Shown here: piece after piece, positions 1 to 5,650 of the stretch
How positions within the stretch are numbered: position 1 is the first letter of the stretch
How the letters are laid out: every line of letters begins with the position of its first letter
Origin: an uncultured Actinomycetes bacterium
GTDB lineage: Bacteria; Actinomycetota; Actinomycetes; Nanopelagicales; Nanopelagicaceae
Direction: 5' to 3'
Assembly: GCA_937864205.1 (NCBI GenBank)
Contig: CALMJB010000082.1
Location: forward strand, 1 to 5,650
Length of the DNA stretch: 5,650 nt
Translations under genes and position numbers: made by a program
Notes under the pieces: generated by a model
What the model saw: the letters and a program-made list of their open reading frames with translations, nothing else
Database searches by the model: none
Told to the model about the DNA's origin: nothing

Positions 1-1074
1 TTGCAGATGGCGGCGGTATTGCAGTATTTCTCAAGTTTGCCAGTAGTAAAAGTAGGGCGTATGGCAGGACAGTTTGCCAAGCCAAGATCAAATGATTTTG
101 AAGTTCGAAATGGCGTTAAGTTGCCGGCTTACCGCGGTGATGCCGTAAATGATTTAGATTTCACAGAACTTGCGCGCACACCAAATCCAGCAAGATTAGT
201 TCAGGTTTATCACACCTCTGCGGCAACTTTGAATTTAGCTCGTGCTTTCACACAAGGCGGTTTTGCCGATCTGCGCCGAGTACATGAATGGAATAAAGGT
301 TTTGCATCCGATGCCAGATTTAGTGAGCGTTATGAAAAAATGGCAGATGAAATAGGTAGAGCAATTCAATTTATGGCTTCTGCGGGAGTAGATCCGGAAA
401 GTTTTAAAACCGTAGATTTTTATTCCAGCCATGAAGCGTTAATTCTTGAGTACGAAAAAGCGCTAACTCGAATCGATTCTCGAACCGATAAACCATACGA
501 TGTATCTGGCCACTTTGTTTGGGTGGGCGAGCGCACCCGACAACTAAATGGTGCGCATATTGATTTTGCTAAGAAGATTTCTAATCCAATCGGAGTAAAA
601 CTTGGACCAAAGACCACCGACGCTGAAGTGATTGAACTGATTAAAGTGTTAAATCCAAATGATGAACCAGGAAGATTGACCTTCATCACCAGAATGGGCG
701 CTGAATTAGTCAGAGAAAAATTGCCACCATTGATTAAGGCGGTTTCTAAATCTGGCAAGAAAGTTTTGTGGGTTTGTGATCCGATGCATGGAAACACTTA
801 CGAAGCACCAAGTGGATATAAAACTAGAAAATTTGAAGATGTAATAGCTGAAGTGCAGGGATTCTTTGCGGTGCATAAACAATTAGGAACTCATCCCGGC
901 GGAATTCACATCGAATTAACCGGTGATGATGTCACGGAATGTGTTGGCGGCGGCGATCAAATTTCGCATGAAGATCTGGCTACTCGCTATGAAACCGCCT
1001 GTGATCCGCGCTTGAATCACACGCAATCTCTCGAGTTAGCCTTCTTAGTCGCCGAGATGTTGCGCGATCGCTAA
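1..1074 (+). CDS. aroG: Class II 3-deoxy-7-phosphoheptulonate (DAHP) synthase, 5' end cut off by the window
   Basis: This enzyme condenses phosphoenolpyruvate with erythrose 4-phosphate to DAHP, the first step of the shikimate pathway to aromatic amino acids, in the cytosol. The 357 visible residues align without apparent gaps at the key sites to M. tuberculosis AroG (462 residues, numbering from memory) with an offset of 106, so about 106 N-terminal residues lie left of the window and the first TTG is an internal Leu, not a start. Visible metal ligands are H263 (in CDPMHGNT), E305 (in HIELTG) and D335 (in CDPRLN), matching H369, E411 and D441; the fourth ligand, Cys87, would be outside. PEP-binding residues R20, R178, K200 and R231 match R126, R284, K306 and R337. 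The C-terminus ends in EMLRDR as in the family, so the 3' end is complete. The family's N-terminal extension, which carries part of the feedback regulation in mycobacteria, cannot be seen. The gene stops 53 bp before ogt, with no clear terminator between. Confidence 0.97.
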   Translation: MQMAAVLQYFSSLPVVKVGRMAGQFAKPRSNDFEVRNGVKLPAYRGDAVNDLDFTELARTPNPARLVQVYHTSAATLNLARAFTQGGFADLRRVHEWNKGFASDARFSERYEKMADEIGRAIQFMASAGVDPESFKTVDFYSSHEALILEYEKALTRIDSRTDKPYDVSGHFVWVGERTRQLNGAHIDFAKKISNPIGVKLGPKTTDAEVIELIKVLNPNDEPGRLTFITRMGAELVREKLPPLIKAVSKSGKKVLWVCDPMHGNTYEAPSGYKTRKFEDVIAEVQGFFAVHKQLGTHPGGIHIELTGDDVTECVGGGDQISHEDLATRYETACDPRLNHTQSLELAFLVAEMLRDR

Positions 1075-1092
1075 TCAAGTATTTTCTTTATC

Positions 1093-1128
1093 TTCACTAT
1101 TCTAAAAACTAGGCATATGCTGACCAGG
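1093..1128 (+). promoter_or_regulatory. Probable promoter giving a leaderless ogt transcript
   Basis: A -10-like hexamer TATGCT lies at 1116-1121 and a weak -35-like hexamer TTCACT at 1093-1098, with a 17 bp spacer. Six bases separate the -10 hexamer from the GTG start of ogt at 1128, which places the expected transcription start on the first base of the start codon. No purine-rich Shine-Dalgarno sequence precedes that GTG (the bases before it read GACCAG), which fits a leaderless mRNA, a common form in actinobacteria. The -10 is the stronger part; the -35 matches the consensus at only four of six positions. This is read from sequence only and an AT-rich gap can produce such matches by chance. 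Confidence 0.45.
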
Positions 1129-1622
1129 TGCCCCGCCGCACCAAACTTTCCACACCAATTGGTGATCTTTATTTAATTGCACATTCAACGGTCTTACTAG
1201 CGGCCGGTTTTACCGGATTTTCAAATCTGATTAAGCGAATGGATCCAGCGGATGCCAAATTAGATTTCAAAGATGTTAAAACTATCCCTAAAATTTCAGA
1301 ACTTATTGATGATTATTTTGCTGGTGATCTATCTGCGATAAATTCAATTGAAGTTAGGCAGCCAGGAACATCGTTTTATCAAGCAATCTGGAAACAGATG
1401 CGCAAAATTCCGGCTGGAAGTACTTGGACTTATGCCGAGTTAGCCAAACGAGCCGGTAATCCAGAAGCGGTGCGAGCGGCTGGAACTGCATGCGGAGCAA
1501 ATCTGATTGCGCCAATTGTGCCGTGCCATCGAATAATCAAAACGGGTGGTGCATTAGGAAATTATGGTTATGGAATTAAAAGTAAAGAGTGGTTATTAAG
1601 ACACGAGGGCGCGCTGAATTAA
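1128..1622 (+). CDS. ogt: Methylated-DNA--[protein]-cysteine S-methyltransferase (O6-alkylguanine-DNA alkyltransferase)
   Basis: This suicide repair protein moves the alkyl group from O6-alkylguanine (and O4-alkylthymine) in DNA to its own cysteine. The 164 residues are the usual length for the single-function Ogt/MGMT type, without the Ada regulatory domain. Residues 1 to about 78 form the divergent N-terminal domain and about 80-162 the conserved DNA-binding and active-site domain. The acceptor is C133 in PCHRII. Relative to human MGMT (numbering from memory), Y102, R116 (the arginine finger in AVRAAG), N125 and E160 (in RHEGA) fall at the same distances from the active Cys as Y114, R128, N137 and E172, so the enzyme should be active. 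The start is GTG at 1128: an in-frame TAG at 1110-1112 leaves no start codon upstream. The last 27 bp overlap the tail of ltaE on the other strand. It follows aroG by 53 bp and probably has its own promoter. Confidence 0.96.
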   Translation: MPRRTKLSTPIGDLYLIAHSTVLLAAGFTGFSNLIKRMDPADAKLDFKDVKTIPKISELIDDYFAGDLSAINSIEVRQPGTSFYQAIWKQMRKIPAGSTWTYAELAKRAGNPEAVRAAGTACGANLIAPIVPCHRIIKTGGALGNYGYGIKSKEWLLRHEGALN

Positions 1623-2639
1623 TTTTGGCAAGATCTCAATCGCCTTTGAGATTTGATCATCGGTTAAGTCCATATGTGTCACCAAGCGCAAAAATTTTGG
1701 CCCGAGTGCTCCGGCAAGAATTCCCTCAGCCTTTAATTGCTCTGACAATTTTCCAGCGGTCAGAGAAGTGGAATTTAAATCCAAGGCCACAATATTTGTT
1801 TCCACATAATCTGGATTAATCACTTTCGGGGCAACTTTAGAGACAGATACAGCGATTTGTTTTGCCCGTTCATGATCCTTCTGTAAAAACTTTAAATTAT
1901 TATCAAGTGCATAAATTCCAGCAGCTGCCAAAAGTCCAACTTGCCGTAATCCAGCGCCATAACGTTTGCGCCAAATGCGAGCCGAAGCTACTCGCTCGGC
2001 GGTAGAAATCATTAATGAACCAGCAGGTGCACCTAATCCTTTTGAGAGACAGACACTAATAGTGTCAAAATTTTCTGCGTAATCAGTTAATGAAACTTTA
2101 GTGGCAACATGTGCATTCCAAATTCGGGCGCCATCTAGATGCATGGCAATTTTCATTTCATTAGTTGCGGCACGTAACTTTTTAATTTCCGAGATTTGTT
2201 GCACGCTTCCGCCGCCAAAGTTATGTGTGTTCTCAATTGCTATTGCGGTTGTGGAAACTAAATATGGTCCAGCATCTGGGTGGGCAATCGCTAGCGGTTG
2301 ATCGGCTTTGACAACGCCACGCTCTGATGGCCAGGTGCGGGTGGTGATTCCGCTAAATACCGCAGCTGCTCCTAATTCCGCACGGGCAATATGTGAGGCA
2401 GTTTCTGTTAATAACTCTTCACCTGGTTTTACCAAAGTCCTGATACATAATTGATTCGCAAGTGAACCAGTTGGCGTAAATAGCGCTGCCTCTTTGCCAA
2501 ACATCTTGGCAACTTTTTGCTCTAATTCATTGACGGTTGGATCTTCGCCATAGACATCATCGCCAACATTTGCTTTGGCAATAGCCTCGCGCATCTGCGG
2601 GCTTGGTTTTGTTACGGTGTCAGATCTTAAATCAATCAT
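1596..2639 (-). CDS. ltaE: Low-specificity L-threonine aldolase (PLP-dependent, fold type I)
   Basis: Threonine aldolase splits L-threonine or L-allo-threonine to glycine and acetaldehyde, feeding glycine and one-carbon metabolism; it acts in the cytosol with pyridoxal phosphate. The 347 residues match the family's usual length, and the start is supported by the typical opening MIDLRSDTVTKPS. Further family signatures are GDDVYGEDPTVNELE (26-40), H83 (expected to stack on the PLP ring), ENTHNFGGG (136-144), HLDGARIWNA (167-176, with D169 and R172 contacting the cofactor or substrate) and SKGLGAPAGS (199-208), where K200 is the PLP-binding lysine. No Shine-Dalgarno sequence precedes the ATG. 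It lies 56 bp downstream of the DMT transporter on the same strand and is the last gene of the - strand run; its final codons overlap ogt. The related beta-eliminating lyases (tryptophanase family) share the fold, but these motifs favour threonine aldolase. Stereochemical preference cannot be read from sequence. Confidence 0.95.
   Translation of the reverse strand: MIDLRSDTVTKPSPQMREAIAKANVGDDVYGEDPTVNELEQKVAKMFGKEAALFTPTGSLANQLCIRTLVKPGEELLTETASHIARAELGAAAVFSGITTRTWPSERGVVKADQPLAIAHPDAGPYLVSTTAIAIENTHNFGGGSVQQISEIKKLRAATNEMKIAMHLDGARIWNAHVATKVSLTDYAENFDTISVCLSKGLGAPAGSLMISTAERVASARIWRKRYGAGLRQVGLLAAAGIYALDNNLKFLQKDHERAKQIAVSVSKVAPKVINPDYVETNIVALDLNSTSLTAGKLSEQLKAEGILAGALGPKFLRLVTHMDLTDDQISKAIEILPKLIQRALVS
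1631..1654. other. Short inverted repeat just past the ogt stop, inside the ltaE 3' end
   Basis: ATCTCAA (1633-1639) and TTGAGAT (1646-1652) are exact inverted complements around a six-base loop, extendable by a G-T and an A-T pair to 1631-1654. It starts 9 bp after the ogt stop codon and lies within the ltaE coding region near its C-terminus. It could slow or end transcription of ogt before the message runs far into antisense of ltaE. However, no T-tract follows on either strand and the stem is short and AT-rich, so it is not a standard intrinsic terminator. It may simply be chance in coding DNA. Confidence 0.25.
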
Positions 2640-2695
2640 CGTATTTACTTATCGATTCGATTCTGCAATTTTTAAAGGTAATTTCACACTCTTAC

Positions 2696-3589
2696 TCATT
2701 GGGAGAGTTTGGCACTTGCGCGATTATCTGACCAAATCACCAAAAACATTGCGGTCATAATCAGCAGACCACCAATTCCAATGCGCAGTGTCATTGGATC
2801 ATTCTGGAAAATTAGGCCAAATAAAACTGCAAACGGTGTTTCAGTTGCAAATAAGACCGCTGCCGCTGTGGCATGCATGAAAGATTGCGACCAAGTCTGC
2901 ACCAAGAATGCAAAGAAGGTGGCCAATATGGCGGTAAAAAGTATTGAGATCCAAACGGAAGTATCGGGTACCCATTCAAAGCCAACAATTACGGCACAGA
3001 TTGAACAAACTATTGATGTAGTCAGAATTTGAATTAAAGCTAGCGCGTATGTATTACTGCCATCGCTCCATTCACCTAAGACAACTATGTGTGCGCCGTA
3101 AACGGCTGCGGAAATTAACACTAAAGTTTCGCCATAACCCAATCTCAAACCGTTGAATGAAATTAAAAATAATCCGGTGGTCGCAAAAACAACTGCGGCC
3201 AAATGCCAACGCTTAATTGGCCGGCGAATCGCGATTGCCGAAATTAGGGGAGTGAATACCAAATACAGACCGGTTATGAATCCGGTATTTGAAACGGTGG
3301 TTTTTGTTAAGCCGATACTTTGCAAGATGTATCCAAGTGCCAAAATACTTCCGGCAATAACTCCGCGGTAGACAAATTTGAAACTGAGTCCAATGAAAAC
3401 TTTTGGCCGGTAAATGATCATTAAAAGTGCCGCGATTGCAAATCTAATTGATAAAAACGAAAAGACATTTTGTTTTTCTAGCGAATCTTTCATAAATACA
3501 AATGAGCCACCCCAGACCGCGGCGGCAGCGGTAATTGCCAGATAGGGCAACACCGTTTCTTGGTGCTTCGTCGATGGATTATTTGTCAC
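2696..3589 (-). CDS. EamA/DMT-family membrane transporter, substrate unknown
   Basis: This is a 297-residue inner-membrane protein of the drug/metabolite transporter superfamily, built from two EamA repeats of five helices. Hydrophobic segments are visible near residues 14-33, 42-60, 74-91, 98-120, 128-145, 152-171, 181-203, 211-230, 240-260 and 266-286, the ten helices expected. Family marks are WGGSFVFMK (26-34) in helix 1, R49 in helix 2, the stretch LQSIGLTKTTVSNTGF (89-104) and ATETPFAVLFG (248-258) near the end of the second repeat. Members export amino acids, nucleobases or metabolites; sequence alone does not give the substrate. The start is GTG at 3587-3589: it overlaps the end of nfo by 11 bp, which suggests translational coupling. 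ltaE follows after 56 bp, which allows, but does not show, a role in amino-acid export of the RhtA kind. No signal peptide or extra domain is seen. Confidence 0.92.
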   Translation of the reverse strand: MTNNPSTKHQETVLPYLAITAAAAVWGGSFVFMKDSLEKQNVFSFLSIRFAIAALLMIIYRPKVFIGLSFKFVYRGVIAGSILALGYILQSIGLTKTTVSNTGFITGLYLVFTPLISAIAIRRPIKRWHLAAVVFATTGLFLISFNGLRLGYGETLVLISAAVYGAHIVVLGEWSDGSNTYALALIQILTTSIVCSICAVIVGFEWVPDTSVWISILFTAILATFFAFLVQTWSQSFMHATAAAVLFATETPFAVLFGLIFQNDPMTLRIGIGGLLIMTAMFLVIWSDNRASAKLSQ

Positions 3590-4442
3590 GAAATGATTTC
3601 AACATTGCTACTTCACTACCATGCTCTGGTTCTTCGCCCGGTGTTTCCAAAATCATGGCAGTGGATTGTAATTGTGGGTGTTGCATCATCTCGTCAAAAG
3701 CGGCTTTACCGATTTCACCCTTGCCTAAGTTTTGATGTCGATCTTTAAGTGCGCCACAAACATCCATCGAATCATTGACATGAATTAATTTGATTCGCTC
3801 GGTCTTTACTAATTTGACTAATAAATCAACGGTTTCGGTCATGCCACCTTTTTTCTTGATGTCGTGGCCGGCGGCGAATACATGACAGGTATCCATGCAA
3901 ACTCCTAGTTTTGGATGCCACTCTAAACAATCAAAGTATTTGATTAAATCATCAAGTTTTTTTACCAGCGATTGTCCTTGTCCAGCAGTTGGTTCAAGTA
4001 ATAGCCAGGGATCATCATCAGTGATTTTTTCTAATATGGGCATCACACCTTTTTTTATTTGTTGCCAAGCCTTTTTTTCATAATCTTGATCGACGGCAGA
4101 TCCAGTATGAATAACGACACCAAGGGCGCCAATTTCGCGGCCCCGTTTAAGCGAATAAGAAGTCGATGCTAAAGAGTTCTCATAAGTAGCAACGGTAGGT
4201 GAGCCCAGATTTATCAAAAATGGCGCATGCACATAAGTTTCGATGTCTAACTCTTTTGCTTTAGCAATAAAAGCATCATCGGCTGCTGGATTTGGTTTGG
4301 CTTGTGCCCAAGTTCGCGGACTGGATGCAAAAACTTGAATCGCTTCCGCTTTAATCGTTTGGGCATACTCAATTGATCGCTTGGCCATTCCACCAGATGT
4401 TGGAACGTGTGCACCTATTCGCGGCGCATTTTTTTTAGCCAT
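3579..4442 (-). CDS. nfo: Deoxyribonuclease IV (endonuclease IV, AP endonuclease family 2)
   Basis: Endonuclease IV cuts the backbone 5' of abasic sites and removes blocked 3' ends, a central step of base excision repair. The 287 residues match the family length (E. coli Nfo is about 285). All nine ligands of the trinuclear zinc centre are present: H72 (YVHAPF), H112 (IHTGS), E150 (LEPTAG), D184 and H187 (CMDTCH), H221 (HVNDS), D234 and H236 (KDRHQN) and E266 (LETPGE). Their spacing follows E. coli H69, H109, E145, D179, H182, H216, D229, H231 and E261 (numbering from memory), with only a two-residue difference. The start ATG sits a few residues before IGAHVPTSGG, as usual in the family. It lies 41 bp after the kinase gene and overlaps the transporter by 11 bp. 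The coding strand contains several A-tracts: one of eight at codons 3-5 and three of seven further in, mostly at Lys-Lys pairs. Confidence 0.97.
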   Translation of the reverse strand: MAKKNAPRIGAHVPTSGGMAKRSIEYAQTIKAEAIQVFASSPRTWAQAKPNPAADDAFIAKAKELDIETYVHAPFLINLGSPTVATYENSLASTSYSLKRGREIGALGVVIHTGSAVDQDYEKKAWQQIKKGVMPILEKITDDDPWLLLEPTAGQGQSLVKKLDDLIKYFDCLEWHPKLGVCMDTCHVFAAGHDIKKKGGMTETVDLLVKLVKTERIKLIHVNDSMDVCGALKDRHQNLGKGEIGKAAFDEMMQHPQLQSTAMILETPGEEPEHGSEVAMLKSFRDK

Positions 4443-4483
4443 TTTGCAATTTATCTAAATTCAATTTGATTCCCTTATTAAAT
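4443..4483 (-). promoter_or_regulatory. Kinase-nfo gap with a possible weak -10 element before nfo
   Basis: This is the 41 bp gap between the kinase stop codon and the nfo ATG. On the - strand TAAATT (4453-4448) fits TANNNT and lies five bases before the ATG, so a leaderless nfo transcript is possible. No -35-like hexamer is seen at the right distance, and the region is so AT-rich that the match may be chance. AAGGGA occurs on the - strand but about 26 bases before the ATG, too far to act as a ribosome binding site. I see no hairpin that could act as a terminator after the kinase, so read-through from the kinase gene is equally plausible. Confidence 0.22.
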
Positions 4484-5650
4484 TTATCCGACCGTTAAAG
4501 TTATTGTGCTGCCGCGCTTAACCTGCGTGCCTTCTTTCGGAGAAATATTTTTTACCTTTGTGCCCTTACCTTTTATTACCCACTTCAATCCAAGTGCTTT
4601 CAAATCTGCGGTGGCTTTGCTGGTGGTTTTCGCCAACACATTTGGAACTAAGACCAAGTTACTACCTTTGCTGATTAATAATGTAATTGCAGAGTTTGGC
4701 TTTAATGATTTTCCATTGGCTGGATCTGTGCCAGCCACTAAACCGGCATCAGCTTTTTCGCTAAAAACCGTCAATGTTTGGCTTACTACTAAGCGGGCAT
4801 CGGCTAATTTGGCGGTTGCTTCTTCAACCGACAAACCAACCACCGATGGAATGATGGCCATATCTAATCCTTTAGACATAGTTAGCATCACCGTTGAGCC
4901 GGCTTTTAATTTTGCACCACCACTTGGGTCACTGGAAAGAACTTTGCCAGCCGGAACATCTTCGCTAAACACTTGTTTGCTGATCTCGTACTTTAAATTA
5001 ATTTCTGACAAAGTTTTCTGAACATCTTCCTCTGTCATTCCAACAATTGAAGGAAGTTGCACTTTTTTTCCACCAAAAATTTGGAAGCCGCCAAAACCTA
5101 GTGCGAAAACCAGAGCCAACGCGATGAACCTATTACGCAGAACTCGCTTTGACGTCTTACGCCGAGTTTGCAAACTGCTCTCAAGTTTAAAATTTGGAAT
5201 CGAATTAGATTTGGCAGAATTTCCTAATGAACTTTCTAGTTTTTTTATGCCACCTGAATTAGTACGTTCCTTAAGATTCTCAAATGCACTGGCCACGCTT
5301 ACTTTTCTTCTAGGTTTTCCAACCCGTGCAGATCTTGCGATATTTGTCGGCTGTGGCGGTAAATCTAATTCCAACGACATTTGTCGACGCTTGGGATCAA
5401 GTTTTATTTGTAACTGTCGGATTATGCTAGAAAATTCTGTGGCATCTCTTGGTCGATCATCTGCATTAGGTGCGGTCGATTTGAATATTAATTCGGCTAA
5501 CTCAGTTGGTGTGTCTGCCCGTAGCGTCTGAACATTTGGAATGCGTTCATTGACATGTTTGTAAGCGATTTGAATGGGCGATTCACCATCATAAGGTTTT
5601 TGCCCAGTGAGCATCTCAAACAACAAAATTCCAACAGCGTAAATATCACT
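4484..5650 (-). CDS. pknL: PknB/PknL-type Ser/Thr protein kinase with three PASTA domains, 5' end cut off by the window
   Basis: This is a membrane-spanning Hanks-type kinase; 388 C-terminal residues are visible (numbered from the right edge). The frame is open to the edge and begins SDIYAVGI, kinase subdomain IX, so the catalytic loop, DFG motif and activation loop lie outside. Residues 1 to about 82 are the end of the C-lobe, including the subdomain XI Arg in DDRP (R66). A polar, basic, Ser/Thr-rich juxtamembrane linker runs from about 90 to 173 and a single membrane helix spans about 175-192. Outside the cell follow PASTA repeats at about 196-260, 261-329 and 330-388. PASTA domains of this family bind peptidoglycan fragments or lipid II, so a role in controlling wall growth is likely. 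The PknL assignment rests on proximity to class II aroG, as in mycobacteria and corynebacteria; a PknB paralogue cannot be excluded, and M. tuberculosis PknL itself lacks PASTA repeats. nfo follows after 41 bp. Confidence 0.93.
   Translation of the reverse strand, partial: SDIYAVGILLFEMLTGQKPYDGESPIQIAYKHVNERIPNVQTLRADTPTELAELIFKSTAPNADDRPRDATEFSSIIRQLQIKLDPKRRQMSLELDLPPQPTNIARSARVGKPRRKVSVASAFENLKERTNSGGIKKLESSLGNSAKSNSIPNFKLESSLQTRRKTSKRVLRNRFIALALVFALGFGGFQIFGGKKVQLPSIVGMTEEDVQKTLSEINLKYEISKQVFSEDVPAGKVLSSDPSGGAKLKAGSTVMLTMSKGLDMAIIPSVVGLSVEEATAKLADARLVVSQTLTVFSEKADAGLVAGTDPANGKSLKPNSAITLLISKGSNLVLVPNVLAKTTSKATADLKALGLKWVIKGKGTKVKNISPKEGTQVKRGSTITLTVG

Noticed and set aside
1..9. TTG at 1 or ATG at 7 as the start of aroG
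   Set aside because: The first residues match the interior of class II DAHP synthases around residue 107 of the M. tuberculosis enzyme, so the true start is outside the window.
420..797. A 125-codon open frame on the - strand inside aroG
   Set aside because: It is a shadow of the DAHP synthase gene, which is conserved at every active-site position across this stretch.
1075..1127. A terminator after aroG, and the palindrome GCATATGC at 1113-1120 as an operator
   Set aside because: There is no stem-loop with a T-tract. The eight-base palindrome is short, overlaps the proposed -10 element, and such palindromes are common by chance.
1589..1819. A + strand frame running from the ogt tail into ltaE
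   Set aside because: It is antisense to the well-supported threonine aldolase C-terminus and has no recognisable protein features.
2640..2695. A promoter or terminator in the gap between the transporter and ltaE
   Set aside because: TAAGTA lies six bases before the ltaE ATG but lacks the final T of the -10 pattern, no -35 is convincing, and no hairpin with a T-tract is seen. Nothing firm can be called.
4506..5021. A 171-codon open frame on the + strand opposite the PASTA region
   Set aside because: It is fully antisense to the PASTA repeats and its translation shows no recognisable domain. The open frame follows from the codon use of the real gene on the other strand.
5124..5531. A 135-codon open frame on the + strand opposite the kinase linker
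   Set aside because: It is antisense to the kinase C-lobe and juxtamembrane linker, whose protein sequence is clearly the real one. No domain or start signal supports it.
5624..5626. TTG on the - strand as a start codon for the kinase gene
   Set aside because: The frame continues to the window edge and the extra codons encode SDIYAVGI, a conserved part of kinase subdomain IX, so this Leu is internal.

Overview
The window looks like chromosomal core DNA of an actinobacterium with a fairly AT-rich, compact genome, possibly a free-living freshwater lineage of the Nanopelagicales (acI) type. Evidence for Actinomycetota: a class II (plant/mycobacterial type) DAHP synthase whose active-site residues keep the spacing of the Mycobacterium tuberculosis enzyme, and close to it a PASTA-domain Ser/Thr kinase. 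In mycobacteria and corynebacteria the kinase PknL also lies near this DAHP synthase gene. The lineage is an inference from AT-richness, tiny intergenic gaps and the lack of Shine-Dalgarno sequences; it cannot be fixed from this sequence alone.

Layout. Two genes are on the + strand: the 3' three quarters of aroG (1-1074, cut by the left edge), then ogt (1128-1622), an O6-alkylguanine-DNA alkyltransferase with what looks like its own leaderless promoter. Four genes are on the - strand and read towards ogt: the 3' part of a PASTA kinase gene (4484-5650, cut by the right edge), nfo (3579-4442, endonuclease IV), an EamA/DMT-family transporter (2696-3589) and ltaE (1596-2639, low-specificity threonine aldolase). 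The - strand genes are separated by 41 bp, an 11 bp overlap and 56 bp, so they could form one transcription unit. The two convoys converge and overlap tail to tail by 27 bp (1596-1622). No stretch of more than 60 bases lacks a gene.

How the genes relate. aroG starts the shikimate pathway. ogt and nfo are two unlinked branches of alkylation and base-damage repair (direct reversal, and AP-site incision in base excision repair). ltaE and the transporter may both concern amino acids, but the transporter's substrate is unknown. The kinase carries three extracellular PASTA repeats and probably senses cell-wall material. I see no mobile element, CRISPR array, RNA gene, phage gene or sign of recent transfer. 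I do not find an undescribed system: all six genes belong to well-known families with intact key residues. What merits a second look is mostly at the level of gene arrangement and expression signals.
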